This document shows positions 34,555 to 43,026 of a DNA stretch of 64,000 nucleotides, piece after piece. The position numbers and the translations under genes were made by a program. Position 1 is the stretch's first letter. Every line of letters begins with the position of its first letter. The notes under the pieces were generated by a model. That model was given only the letters and a program-made list of their open reading frames with translations, was not told the DNA's origin and searched no databases. Source of the stretch: Streptomyces akebiae (GTDB taxonomy: Bacteria; Actinomycetota; Actinomycetes; Streptomycetales; Streptomycetaceae); NCBI RefSeq assembly GCF_019599145.1, contig NZ_CP080647.1, forward strand, positions 6,262,001-6,326,000, in the 5' to 3' direction.

Positions 34555-36863
34555 TGACCCGCTCCCAGCGCGGCGGCACGCCCTCGCGTGCCGCCAAGCG
34601 CCCCACCCGCTCGCCGCGTTCCTCGACGAGCGGTACGGGCGGCACCGACGACACCACGGGGAACGGCTCCGCGAAGCGTGCGCGCAGAAGCCCGAAGAAG
34701 CGTTCCGGGCGGCGGGTGCCGCTGCGCCATCTGCTGCCCTGCGTCCTGCTCCTCGCCCTGATGGCCATGCTCATGCTGCGCGGCTACGTGCACAGCGAGA
34801 TCCTCGCGGACCACCGGGTCCGGCCGCCCGTCTCGAACGACCGGGTGCCGAAGGACATACTGAAGGGCGGGCCCGTCATCGACACCCGCTCGGAACGCCG
34901 GCGCAGCCTGGAGGTCCCCGACTACGAGCTGGTCCTGACGTTCGACGACGGGCCGGACCCGCGGTGGACCCCCAAGGTCCTCGACATGCTGAGGAAGCAC
35001 GACGCCAAGGCCGTCTTCTTCATCACCGGCACCATGGCCTCCCGCTACCCGGACCTGGTCCGGCGCATGGTCGACGAGGGCCACGAGATCGGTCTGCACA
35101 CCTTCAACCACCCGGACCTCTCGCTGCAGACCAAGGACCGCATCGACTGGGAGCTCTCCCAGAACCAGCTGGCGCTCGCGGGCGCCGCCGGTATCCGCAC
35201 CTCGCTGTTCCGGCCGCCGTACTCGTCGTTCTCGGAGCGCATGGACAACCGGACGTGGCCGGTGACGCGGTACATCGGCAGCCGCGGCTACATCACCGTC
35301 GTCAGCGACACCGACAGCCAGGACTGGAAGCGGCCGGGCGTCGCCGAGATCATCCGCCGGTCCACGCCCGAGCGCGGCGACGGCGCGATCGTGCTGATGC
35401 ACGACTCCGGCGGCGACCGCTCCCAGACCGTCGCCGCGCTGGACCGCTACATCCCCCAGCTCCAGGTCAAGGGCTACAAGTTCGACACCCTGACCGGCGC
35501 CCTGAAGGCCCCCAGCGCCCACACCCCGGTCACCGGCCTCGGCCTGGTGAAGGGCAAGGTCTGGGTCACCCTGGTGCAGGTCTCGGAGAGGACCACGAGC
35601 GTCCTCGTCGTCGCCCTCGCGGTCGTCGGCGTCCTCGTCCTCGCCCGCTTCGGCCTGATGCTGATCCTGTCGGTCGCGCACGCCCGCAAGGTCCGCCGCC
35701 GCACCTTCCGCTGGGGCCCGAACGGGCCGATCACGGAACCCGTCTCGGTGCTCGTCCCCGCGTACAACGAGGCCAAGTGCATCGAGAAGACGGTCCGTTC
35801 CCTGGTGGCGAGCGACCACCCCATCGAGGTGCTGGTCATCGACGACGGCTCCAGCGACGGCACGGCCGGCATCGTCGAGGAGCTGGGCAAGGACCTGCCG
35901 GGCGTCCGCGTCGTACGGCAGCTCAACGCGGGCAAGCCCGCCGCCCTCAACCGGGGCATCGCCAACGCCCGGCACGAGATCATCGTCATGATGGACGGCG
36001 ACACGGTCTTCGAACCGTCCACCGTCCGCGAACTGGTCCAGCCCTTCGCCGACCCCCGTGTCGGCGCGGTCGCCGGCAACGCCAAGGTCGGCAACCGGGA
36101 CACCCTCATCGGCGCCTGGCAGCACATCGAGTACGTGATGGGCTTCAACCTCGACCGCCGCATGTACGACATCCTGCGCTGCATGCCGACGATCCCCGGC
36201 GCGGTCGGGGCGTTCCGCCGCGAGGCCCTCGAACGCGTCGGCGGGATGAGCGAGGACACCCTCGCCGAGGACACCGACATCACCATGGCCATGCACCGCG
36301 ACGGCTGGCACGTCGTCTACGCGGAGAACGCGCGCGCCTGGACCGAGGCCCCGGAATCCGTCCAGCAGCTGTGGTCCCAGCGCTACCGCTGGTCGTACGG
36401 CACCATGCAGGCGATCTGGAAGCACCGTGGCTCGCTCTTCGACCGCGGCCCCTCCGGCCGCTTCGGACGCGTGGGCCTTCCGCTGGTCTCGCTGTTCATG
36501 GTGGTGGCGCCCCTGCTGGCCCCGCTCATCGACGTGTTCCTGCTCTACGGGCTGATCTTCGGGCCCACGGAGAAGACGATCGGCGCCTGGCTGGGCGTCC
36601 TCGCCGTCCAGGTGGTCTGCGCGGCCCTGGCGTTCCACCTGGACAAGGAGCGCATGACCCATCTGATCTCCCTCCCGCTCCAGCAGCTCCTCTACCGCCA
36701 GCTCATGTACGTCGTCCTGCTCCAGTCGTGGATCACGGCGCTGACCGGCGGCCGGCTGCGCTGGCAGAAGCTGCGGCGGACGGGGGCCGTGGGGCTGCCC
36801 GGCGCGCCGCCGGAGGGGGCCGTGCCCCAGCAGCAGACGGGGGAGCGGAGGCCGGTCGGATGA
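34554..36863 (+). CDS. matB: MatB-like bifunctional polysaccharide deacetylase / processive GT2 glycan synthase
   Basis: A 769-residue membrane enzyme. After a basic head there is a membrane span (about 59-76). A NodB polysaccharide deacetylase domain (about 120-310) has the metal ligands Asp132 in TFDDGPDP and His182/His186 in GLHTFNHPDL, plus RPPYSSF and LMHDSGG. A second span (about 340-370) leads to a GT2 synthase domain with VPAYNEAKC, DDGSSDG, MMDGDT, EDTD and QRYRW, the QxxRW signature of processive synthases. C-terminal spans follow. It should polymerise a beta-linked N-acetylglucosamine polymer inside and de-N-acetylate it outside. It is coupled to matA and overlaps the acyltransferase gene (ATGA). 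Confidence 0.93.
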   Translation: MTRSQRGGTPSRAAKRPTRSPRSSTSGTGGTDDTTGNGSAKRARRSPKKRSGRRVPLRHLLPCVLLLALMAMLMLRGYVHSEILADHRVRPPVSNDRVPKDILKGGPVIDTRSERRRSLEVPDYELVLTFDDGPDPRWTPKVLDMLRKHDAKAVFFITGTMASRYPDLVRRMVDEGHEIGLHTFNHPDLSLQTKDRIDWELSQNQLALAGAAGIRTSLFRPPYSSFSERMDNRTWPVTRYIGSRGYITVVSDTDSQDWKRPGVAEIIRRSTPERGDGAIVLMHDSGGDRSQTVAALDRYIPQLQVKGYKFDTLTGALKAPSAHTPVTGLGLVKGKVWVTLVQVSERTTSVLVVALAVVGVLVLARFGLMLILSVAHARKVRRRTFRWGPNGPITEPVSVLVPAYNEAKCIEKTVRSLVASDHPIEVLVIDDGSSDGTAGIVEELGKDLPGVRVVRQLNAGKPAALNRGIANARHEIIVMMDGDTVFEPSTVRELVQPFADPRVGAVAGNAKVGNRDTLIGAWQHIEYVMGFNLDRRMYDILRCMPTIPGAVGAFRREALERVGGMSEDTLAEDTDITMAMHRDGWHVVYAENARAWTEAPESVQQLWSQRYRWSYGTMQAIWKHRGSLFDRGPSGRFGRVGLPLVSLFMVVAPLLAPLIDVFLLYGLIFGPTEKTIGAWLGVLAVQVVCAALAFHLDKERMTHLISLPLQQLLYRQLMYVVLLQSWITALTGGRLRWQKLRRTGAVGLPGAPPEGAVPQQQTGERRPVG

Positions 36864-38098
36864 GCACCCTCGCGCACGGCTCCACGCCGCCCGACTCCTC
36901 GCAACCCGGCTCACAGGCCGGCTCCACCGCGCCGGGCGTGCCCCCGCAGGCCGGCGCCGGACCGCAGGACGGTCCCGCCCGCGCCCCCGGCCGGGACCGC
37001 TACTTCGACCTCCTCAGGGCCCTCGCCCTCTTCCGGGTGGTGCTCTACCACCTCACCGGCTGGGCCTGGCTGCCGCTCCTCTTCCCCTCCATGGGCGTGA
37101 TGTTCGCCCTCGCCGGCAACCTCATGGCACGCTCGCTGAGGCGCCCGGCCCTGGGGGTCGTCCGGGGCCGGCTCCGCCGACTGCTGCCGCCGGTGTGGCT
37201 GCTGGGCGTCGTCGGCGTGACGGCGATGGTGGTCCAGGGATGGGGACCGGACGCGGACGGGCATCCCGCCTGGTGGTGGTTCCACCTCACCTTCTGGATC
37301 CTCCCGATCAGCGACCCGCCCTACGCCGAGGGCCTGCCCGCGGTCCAGGGCCTCGTCGGCGCCGACTGGGCCGGGGAACTCGCCGGACCTCTCTGGTACG
37401 TCCGCGCCTACCTCTGGTACGTCGTCCTCTCCCCGCTGCTGCTCCGCGCGCTGCGGGCGGTACCGGCGGTGACGGTCCTCGCGCCGATCGCGCTGGCCGG
37501 GGTCTTCGAGCTGGGCCTGCTCCAGCTGCCGGGCGAGCGGTTCGCGTCGGGGCTGACGGACTTCAGCACGTTCGGCGCCTGCTGGATCCTCGGCATGGCC
37601 CACCAGGAGGGCATCCTCGCGCGCCTCCCGCGCTATCTCGTCCCCTCCGTGGCCCCGGCGGTCGCCCTGGTCGGCCTCTGGTACGCCCTGAACCACGACT
37701 TCGGCACCGGCAACGACCTGGACAGCATGCCGTTCGCCCAGGCGCTCTGGTCCGTCGGCACGGTGGCGCTGCTGCTGCACATCAGCCCGTCGTGGCAGGA
37801 GTGGCCGGACCGGCTGCGCCGCTGGGACGGGCTGATCACCCTCCTCAACGCCCGTGCGGTGACGATCTATCTCTGGCACAACACCTGCATCCTGATCGCC
37901 GCGACCCAGTGGGACCGGCTGTGGGACGTGGTGTTCCTCGAACAGCACGTCCCGTGGCTGCTGGAGAGCGTCTGGCCCGTGCTGGTCGTGACCTGGCTGC
38001 TGATCGCCGTCTGTGTCGTCGCCTTCGGCTGGGCGGAGGATCTGGCGGCCCGGCGCAGGCCGCGGTGGTGGCCGGCCCGTCGTGTACTGACCCGGTAA
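36860..38098 (+). CDS. Membrane acyltransferase (OafA/acyltransferase-3 family)
   Basis: A 412-residue polytopic protein. A disordered Pro/Ser-rich head (about 1-45) precedes RDRYFDLLRALALFRVVLYHLTGW, matching the RxxxxDxLRalA...vvlyH start of acyltransferase-3 proteins. About ten membrane spans follow (AYLWYVVLSPLLLRAL, VTIYLWHNTCILIA). The first ATG overlaps the matB stop. It probably O-acylates (for example acetylates) the glycan made by MatB, as such enzymes do in PNAG and cellulose operons. That link comes from operon context. Confidence 0.9.
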   Translation: MSTLAHGSTPPDSSQPGSQAGSTAPGVPPQAGAGPQDGPARAPGRDRYFDLLRALALFRVVLYHLTGWAWLPLLFPSMGVMFALAGNLMARSLRRPALGVVRGRLRRLLPPVWLLGVVGVTAMVVQGWGPDADGHPAWWWFHLTFWILPISDPPYAEGLPAVQGLVGADWAGELAGPLWYVRAYLWYVVLSPLLLRALRAVPAVTVLAPIALAGVFELGLLQLPGERFASGLTDFSTFGACWILGMAHQEGILARLPRYLVPSVAPAVALVGLWYALNHDFGTGNDLDSMPFAQALWSVGTVALLLHISPSWQEWPDRLRRWDGLITLLNARAVTIYLWHNTCILIAATQWDRLWDVVFLEQHVPWLLESVWPVLVVTWLLIAVCVVAFGWAEDLAARRRPRWWPARRVLTR

Positions 38099-38216
38099 CC
38101 AACCGGGATACGCACTTGCGTACGACTGGCCGGGTGTTGGATGTTGGGCTCGCTTGAGGCAGGTGTTCCTCGCACTGCTCGCCTCGTCGGAGCGACTCAA
38201 GGAGTGACACCCGCCG

Positions 38217-39032
38217 ATGACCCAGCCTCCCGGCCAGCCGCCGTACGACGGTTATGGAACCCAGCCGCCGCAGCAGCCGTACCCGGGGTCGTACCCGCCT
38301 CCGGGCCAGGTGCCCGGCCAGCCGCCGAACCCGTACGCGACGGCTCCGCAGCAGCCGTACGGGGCCGGCGGGCAGCCGCCGTACGGGGCGCCGGGGGTGC
38401 CGGGGGCACCGAACTACGGGCCCCAGTACGGCGGTTATCCGCCGCCGCCCCCGCCCTCCGGTGGTAGCGGTGGCAAAGTCGCGCTGATCATCGTGGCCGT
38501 CGTGGCGGCGCTCGCGGTGATCGGCGGGGGAGTCTTCCTCCTCACCGCCGACGGGGACGACGACACCACGGCCAAGCCCGAGCAGAGCGTCTCGGCCACG
38601 GAGACCGGCTCCGCGACCCCGACGGAGGAGGCCACCGGGGACGACACCACCGACGAGGGCACCGGAACGCCCGACGGCGGACTGGACGACGGCGGCGCGA
38701 GCACCGCGCCCGCCAGGGGCGTCGAGGGCCAGTGGCAGGACGACGAGGCCCGGACCCTGACCATCGGTGCCGAGCAGACCAGCGGTGACGGCAAGGGCCA
38801 GCACCCGCTCTCCTACATAGACATGGTCGGCGGCAAGGGCATCATGACCGGTGTCGGCGCCTACCGCGACGAGAACAACTTCCGTATGGCCCTGACCCCC
38901 ATGGCCTCGAAGGACGTCAGCGACGAGGACGTCACCTTCGCCACGGTCCGCCGCTCCGGCGACGACGTGGTCATCACCTGGGAGGCCGGCGGCACGGACA
39001 CGCTCAGCTATGTGGGCGAGTCGTCGAGCTGA
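38217..39032 (+). CDS. Single-pass membrane protein with Pro/Gln/Tyr-rich head
   Basis: A 271-residue protein. Residues 1-80 are a low-complexity cytoplasmic tail of QPPYG/PQQPY units; 83-107 is a membrane span (VALIIVAVVAALAVIGGGVFLL). An acidic Thr/Asp-rich linker leads to a small extracellular domain of about 100 residues (VEGQWQDDEARTLTIG ... VITWEAGGTDTLSYVG) that looks like a beta-sandwich. AAGGAG lies 12 bases before the ATG. A dyad TACGCA-N2-TGCGTA (38109-38122) is in the upstream gap. No known function; many Streptomyces surface proteins share this architecture. Confidence 0.88.
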   Translation: MTQPPGQPPYDGYGTQPPQQPYPGSYPPPGQVPGQPPNPYATAPQQPYGAGGQPPYGAPGVPGAPNYGPQYGGYPPPPPPSGGSGGKVALIIVAVVAALAVIGGGVFLLTADGDDDTTAKPEQSVSATETGSATPTEEATGDDTTDEGTGTPDGGLDDGGASTAPARGVEGQWQDDEARTLTIGAEQTSGDGKGQHPLSYIDMVGGKGIMTGVGAYRDENNFRMALTPMASKDVSDEDVTFATVRRSGDDVVITWEAGGTDTLSYVGESSS

Positions 39033-39048
39033 CGCGCTCCGGTACGTC

Positions 39049-39084
39049 GGTGGGGGGTGGGCCGGGTTTCGGCCCACCCCCACC
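39049..39084 (+). terminator. Terminator hairpin
   Basis: Stem GGTGGGGGGTGGGCC / GGCCCACCCCCACC with a one-base bulge, closing a GGGTTTC-type loop, 17 bases after the preceding stop. Confidence 0.8.
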
Positions 39085-39186
39085 GCTGTGTCCCTGTCTC
39101 CCGCTCGTCGCCGGTCCCACCGTGAGGGCCGGGGCAACCAAGCGGTGGGGCGGTGGCGACTGAGGGGGAGGGAAGGAGCGTCCACC

Positions 39187-39642
39187 ATGAAGAGCGATGC
39201 CGCACACATCGACGAGTTCGCGGCCTGGATACAAGGCGTGATGCGGGCGCGCGGGTACGACATCGACAGCCCCCGGGGCGGTGGAAAGACCAAGCTCGCC
39301 GAGGACGCGGGGGTGCACCGGGCGGCCATCACCCGGTTGCTGCAGCGGCAGAGCATGCCCGATCTGGACACGATGCGCGGTCTGTCCCGGGCGCTCGGCG
39401 TCCCGGTGCGGGAGGTTCTGATCCGCTCGGGCAAGCTGACCGAGCAGGACCTGCCCTCCACCCCCACGCCACCCGGGACCGGCACGGCTCCCGGCGACCA
39501 CACGCTCTCCGCCGAGCAGGCGGCCACCGCTCTCGGCATCCCGGAACACCTCCGGGCAGCCTTCGTCCAGATCACCGAACAGCTCAGACTCGGCGTCCCC
39601 CACGCCCCGGAAGCCGCCGCGGACGACCAGGCGGGCAACTGA
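39187..39642 (+). CDS. Helix-turn-helix (XRE-like) transcriptional regulator, 151 aa
   Basis: Residues about 5-80 form a lambda-repressor-like HTH: EFAAWIQGVMRARGYDI, GGGKTKLAEDAGVHRAAITRLLQ with the recognition helix at HRAAITRLLQ, then LDTMRGLSRALGVPVREVLIRSG. The C-terminal half is a Pro/Thr-rich linker and a short helical segment, too small to be a ligand domain. GGAAGGAGCG precedes the ATG. A terminator follows. A palindromic operator-like site lies 150 bases downstream at 39795-39813; whether this protein binds it is unknown. Confidence 0.9.
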   Translation: MKSDAAHIDEFAAWIQGVMRARGYDIDSPRGGGKTKLAEDAGVHRAAITRLLQRQSMPDLDTMRGLSRALGVPVREVLIRSGKLTEQDLPSTPTPPGTGTAPGDHTLSAEQAATALGIPEHLRAAFVQITEQLRLGVPHAPEAAADDQAGN

Positions 39643-39730
39643 CCACCGCCGCCCGGGTGACCTGACGCGCACCTGCTCCCTGACGGCCCTCTGCCCCAGC
39701 CACCCCCGTCTCCGAAGCCCTCCCCGATCC

Positions 39731-39764
39731 AAGGCCGCGTGCGGCAGTCGCCGTACGCGGCCTT
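39731..39764 (+). terminator. Terminator of the HTH gene
   Basis: 15-bp stem (39731-39745 / 39750-39764) with one G-U pair and loop AGTC, followed by cgcgcg rather than a T-run. Confidence 0.8.
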
Positions 39765-39794
39765 CGCGCGCTCAGCCCGGAACGCCGTTCGTGC

Positions 39795-39823
39795 TTGCGC
39801 ACACTGTGCGCAATGCGTACGGT
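39795..39823 (+). promoter_or_regulatory. Promoter of the serine hydrolase gene overlapped by a perfect dyad operator
   Basis: TTGCGCAC-ACT-GTGCGCAA (39795-39813) is a perfect 19-bp dyad. Its left end supplies a -35-like TTGCGC (39795-39800), and TACGGT (39818-39823) is a -10 at 17-bp spacing. A bound repressor would block the promoter. The site type suits a TetR or XRE family protein. Confidence 0.6.
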
Positions 39824-39886
39824 GTTCCGTGTCGCCGCGCAACGCACGGCGGCGGCCCCGCCCGCACACGTCCCGGAGGATCCGCC

Positions 39887-41278
39887 ATGTCCCGGCCCAC
39901 CGCCCCCGCCCGTACCCCCGCCCTCGACCTCGCCCACTGGCAGCGTCGCCTCGACACCCTCCGCGCCACCCACGACGTGCCCGGCGCGAGCCTCGCCTTC
40001 GTCGTCGACGGCGAGGTCCACGAACTCGCGAGCGGGGTGCTCAGCCGCGCGACCGGCGTGGAGGCCACCACCGACTCCGTCTTCCAGCTCGGCTCGATCG
40101 CGAAGGTCTACACCGCCGCCCTCGTCATGCAGCTGGTGGAGTCCGGCGAACTCGACCTGGACGTCCCGGTGGTGCAGGTGCTGCCGGAGTTCGCGACCGT
40201 CGACCCGGCCGCCACCGAGGTCATCACGCCCCGCATGCTGCTCTCCCACACCAGCGGTCTGACCTGCGACTTCCACATCGACACCGGGCGCGGCGACGAC
40301 GCGATCGCCCGTTACGTCGAGGCCGCGAAGGGCGTGGCGATGGACTGCCCGCCGGGTACGGCGGTGTCGTACAGCGGCATCGGATACGTCGTCCTCGGCC
40401 GGATCGTCGAGGTGCTGACCGGGCTCACCTGGGACCAGGCGCTCAAGGAGCGGGTGTTCGCGCCGCTCGGGCTGGCGCACTCCATGACCCTGCCCGAGGA
40501 GGCGCTGCCGTTCCGCGTGGCGATGGGACACCTCGCGGGGGAGGACGGGGCGCAGACCCCGGCCCCGGTCTGGGACCTGATGCCGCGCGCGGCCGGACCG
40601 GGCGCCCGGGTGCTCGCCACCGCCGGGGACGTCGTCCGGTACGCCAAGGCCCACCTCGACGGGGGCGCCGGCATCCTCCGCCCCGAGACGGTGACGGCCA
40701 TGCAGGCCCGCGAGACCGACGTCCCGGACAAGTGGACGGTCAGCGCCGACGGCTGGGGCCTCGGCTGGACGCTGTACGACTGGGACGGCGTGCCGGGCTA
40801 CGGCCACGACGGCGCCGCGACCGGCCAGTACGCCTTCCTCCGCGTGGTGCCCACCGAGGGCGTCGCCGTCGCGCTGCTCACCAACGGCGGCTCCTCCCGC
40901 CTCCTCTACGCCGACCTGCTGCGCGAGTTGCTGGCGGAGCTGGCCGGAATCACGCTGCCCGCCCCGTTCGCCCCGCCCGCCGAGCCGCCCACCGTCGACA
41001 TCACGCCCTGGACCGGTACGTACAAGAGGGAGGGAGTCGTCATCACGATCGGCGAGAGGAACGGCACACCGCACCTCACGTACGCCTTCGTGGACGGCAT
41101 GGTCGGTTACTCGCCGGACCTGGAGATGGAACTCGTGCCCTTGTCGGACACGGTGTTCGCCGGGGCGGGCGGCGGTGCCTCGTTCGCGGAGGACTGGATG
41201 CCTGTGGTCTTCGCCACGCTCAGCGACGGCACCCGGTGCGCCTACATTGGCATGAGGGCCGCGCCGAAAGTGGCGTGA
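39887..41278 (+). CDS. Serine hydrolase, class C beta-lactamase/esterase family
   Basis: A 463-residue protein of the beta-lactamase/penicillin-binding-protein-like family. The catalytic SxxK is Ser70-Ile-Ala-Lys73 in QLGSIAKVYTA. Tyr-Ser-Gly in AVSYSGIGYVVLG stands at the YxN position, and GHDG in PGYGHDGAATGQY at the third motif. No signal peptide is seen, so it is probably a cytoplasmic esterase or peptidase rather than a resistance enzyme. A C-terminal 100-residue beta domain (TYKREGVVITIGERNG) is also typical. CGGAGGA 6 bases before the ATG fixes the start. Confidence 0.92.
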   Translation: MSRPTAPARTPALDLAHWQRRLDTLRATHDVPGASLAFVVDGEVHELASGVLSRATGVEATTDSVFQLGSIAKVYTAALVMQLVESGELDLDVPVVQVLPEFATVDPAATEVITPRMLLSHTSGLTCDFHIDTGRGDDAIARYVEAAKGVAMDCPPGTAVSYSGIGYVVLGRIVEVLTGLTWDQALKERVFAPLGLAHSMTLPEEALPFRVAMGHLAGEDGAQTPAPVWDLMPRAAGPGARVLATAGDVVRYAKAHLDGGAGILRPETVTAMQARETDVPDKWTVSADGWGLGWTLYDWDGVPGYGHDGAATGQYAFLRVVPTEGVAVALLTNGGSSRLLYADLLRELLAELAGITLPAPFAPPAEPPTVDITPWTGTYKREGVVITIGERNGTPHLTYAFVDGMVGYSPDLEMELVPLSDTVFAGAGGGASFAEDWMPVVFATLSDGTRCAYIGMRAAPKVA

Positions 41279-41386
41279 CCACCGGGTATCCGCCAGGTGT
41301 CCACCCGGTATGACGCCCTGCTCACCGATTCCTCACCGGCCGGTCCGCCCGCACGTGAGAGCAAAGTTCCTTTCCGGTCACCCGGT

Positions 41387-41402
41387 GCCACAGGCAGGAA
41401 AC
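41387..41402 (+). promoter_or_regulatory. Possible GlnR half-box upstream of narK
   Basis: GCCAC-aggcag-GAAAC differs by one base from the GTnAC-N6-GAAAC form of Streptomyces GlnR sites and lies 79 bases before the narK start. A second box is not evident. Confidence 0.3.
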
Positions 41403-41480
41403 GCGCTCTCCCTACCTTCGGGACTCATCACCCCTCATCACCGCATCGCGACACCGGAGCCCGGAGAACGTGGAGGCGTC

Positions 41481-42863
41481 ATGACAGCCCCGAGCACTGC
41501 CCCCGCATCGAGCAGGGGAGGCCGCTGGATTCAGCACTGGGACCCTGAGAACGAAGCCTTCTGGAACGAGACAGGCGAGAAGGTCGCCCGCCGCAACCTC
41601 TTCTTCTCGGTGCTCTCGGAGCACATCGGCTTCTCCATCTGGACCGTCTGGTCGGTGATGGTGCTCTTCATGGGCCCCGAGTACGGGCTCACCCCGGCCG
41701 ACAAGTTCTTCCTCGTCTCGATGGCCACGCTGGTCGGCGCCATCGTCCGCATCCCGTACACCTTCGCGGTGGCGATCTTCGGCGGACGCAACTGGACGGT
41801 CGTCTCCGCGAGCCTGCTGCTGATCCCGACCATCGCGGCCTTCGTCGTGATGGAGCCGGGGACCTCGTTCAACACATTCCTGATCTGCGCGATGCTCGCC
41901 GGCATCGGCGGCGGCAACTTCGCCTCCTCCATGACGAACATCAACGCCTTCTTCCCGCTGCGTAAGAAGGGCTGGGCGCTCGGTCTCAACGCGGGCGGCG
42001 GCAACATCGGCGTCCCGGTCGTGCAGCTCATCGGTCTCGCCGTCATCGGCGCCTCCGGAGGCCCCCGCGTCCTGCTCGGGATCTACATCCCCTTCATCGT
42101 CATCGCCGCGGTCCTCGCCGCCGTCTACATGGACAACATCGCGTCCGTGAAGAACGACACCGGTGCCGCGAAGGACGCCGTGAAGGAGGCCCACACCTGG
42201 ATCATGTCCTTCCTCTACATCGGCACCTTCGGCTCCTTCATCGGCTACAGCTTCGCCTTCGGCCTCGTCCTGCAGACCCAGTTCGGCCGTACGCCCCTGG
42301 AGTCCGCCTACGTCACCTTCATCGGCCCGCTGCTCGGCTCGCTGATCCGGCCCCTCGGCGGCGCGCTCGCCGACAAGTACGGCGGCGCCAAGATCACCCT
42401 GTGGAACTACGTCGGCATGGCCGCCGCCACCGGAATCATCGTCATCGCCTCCATGCAGAAGTCGCTGCCGCTCTTCACCACCGCGTTCATCGCGCTCTTC
42501 GTCCTCACCGGACTCGGCAACGGCTCCACCTTCAAGATGATCCCGGGCATCTTCCAGGCCAAGGCCCTCGCCAAGGGCCTGGAGGGCGAGGAGGCCGCGG
42601 CCTACGGACGCCGTCTCTCCGGTGCCTCCATGGGCATCATCGGCGCGGTGGGCGCCCTCGGCGGCCTCGGCATCAACCTGGCCTTCCGGCAGTCCTTCCT
42701 CTCCGTGGGCTCCGGCACCGGCGCCTTCATCGCCTTCCTCGCCTTCTACGGGCTCTGCTTCGCGGTGACCTGGGCCGTATACCTTCGCCGCTCGGCCTCG
42801 AACGCCTCTACGACGACGGCCGCGACGGAGGCGAAGCCGCAGCTCAGCTACGCCGAGGTGTGA
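41481..42863 (+). CDS. narK: Nitrate/nitrite transporter NarK
   Basis: A 460-residue MFS protein with 12 membrane segments and both nitrate-signature regions: GGGNFASSMTNINAFFP with KKGWALGLNAGGGNIG, and GLGNGSTFKMIPGIF. The N-terminal WDPENEAFWNETG is characteristic of the NarK/NasA group. It imports nitrate and/or exports nitrite. TGGAGG 4 bases before the ATG at 41481 sets the start. nnaR follows after a terminator, so the pair is co-located but probably separately transcribed. Confidence 0.95.
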   Translation: MTAPSTAPASSRGGRWIQHWDPENEAFWNETGEKVARRNLFFSVLSEHIGFSIWTVWSVMVLFMGPEYGLTPADKFFLVSMATLVGAIVRIPYTFAVAIFGGRNWTVVSASLLLIPTIAAFVVMEPGTSFNTFLICAMLAGIGGGNFASSMTNINAFFPLRKKGWALGLNAGGGNIGVPVVQLIGLAVIGASGGPRVLLGIYIPFIVIAAVLAAVYMDNIASVKNDTGAAKDAVKEAHTWIMSFLYIGTFGSFIGYSFAFGLVLQTQFGRTPLESAYVTFIGPLLGSLIRPLGGALADKYGGAKITLWNYVGMAAATGIIVIASMQKSLPLFTTAFIALFVLTGLGNGSTFKMIPGIFQAKALAKGLEGEEAAAYGRRLSGASMGIIGAVGALGGLGINLAFRQSFLSVGSGTGAFIAFLAFYGLCFAVTWAVYLRRSASNASTTTAATEAKPQLSYAEV

Positions 42864-42876
42864 CATCGCCCATGCC

Positions 42877-42904
42877 GTGACACGTGCGACGTAACACCAG
42901 CGAC
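42877..42904 (+). promoter_or_regulatory. Tandem 14-bp direct repeat ahead of nnaR
   Basis: GTGACACGTGCGAC is followed immediately by GTAACACCAGCGAC (11 of 14 bases identical). Each contains GTnAC, the first half of a GlnR site, but not GAAAC. It may bind NnaR, GlnR or another regulator. Confidence 0.3.
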
Positions 42905-42910
42905 ATCAAG

Positions 42911-42951
42911 CCGAACCGAGCCTGTCACGCGCCGTTGACAGGCTCGTTCGG
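42911..42951 (+). terminator. Terminator of narK
   Basis: 16-bp stem with one bulged C: arms ending GAGCCTGTCA / TGACAGGCTC, loop CGCGCCGT. Confidence 0.75.
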
Positions 42952-43026
42952 CATGTGGGCGCACCAATCGGTGCACCCGCACAGAGCTTCGACTGAGTGC
43001 AACGACTCGACTGCGGGACGAGAGCC

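Noticed and set aside
33815..38098. A 1427-codon open frame on the plus strand
   Set aside because: It is the high-GC shadow of matA, matB and the acyltransferase in another frame; Arg/Pro-rich low-complexity translation until it reaches the true acyltransferase frame.
40081..40110. Antibiotic-resistance beta-lactamase
   Set aside because: SxxK is present but there is no signal peptide and the second and third motifs differ from class C enzymes; an esterase/peptidase role is more likely.
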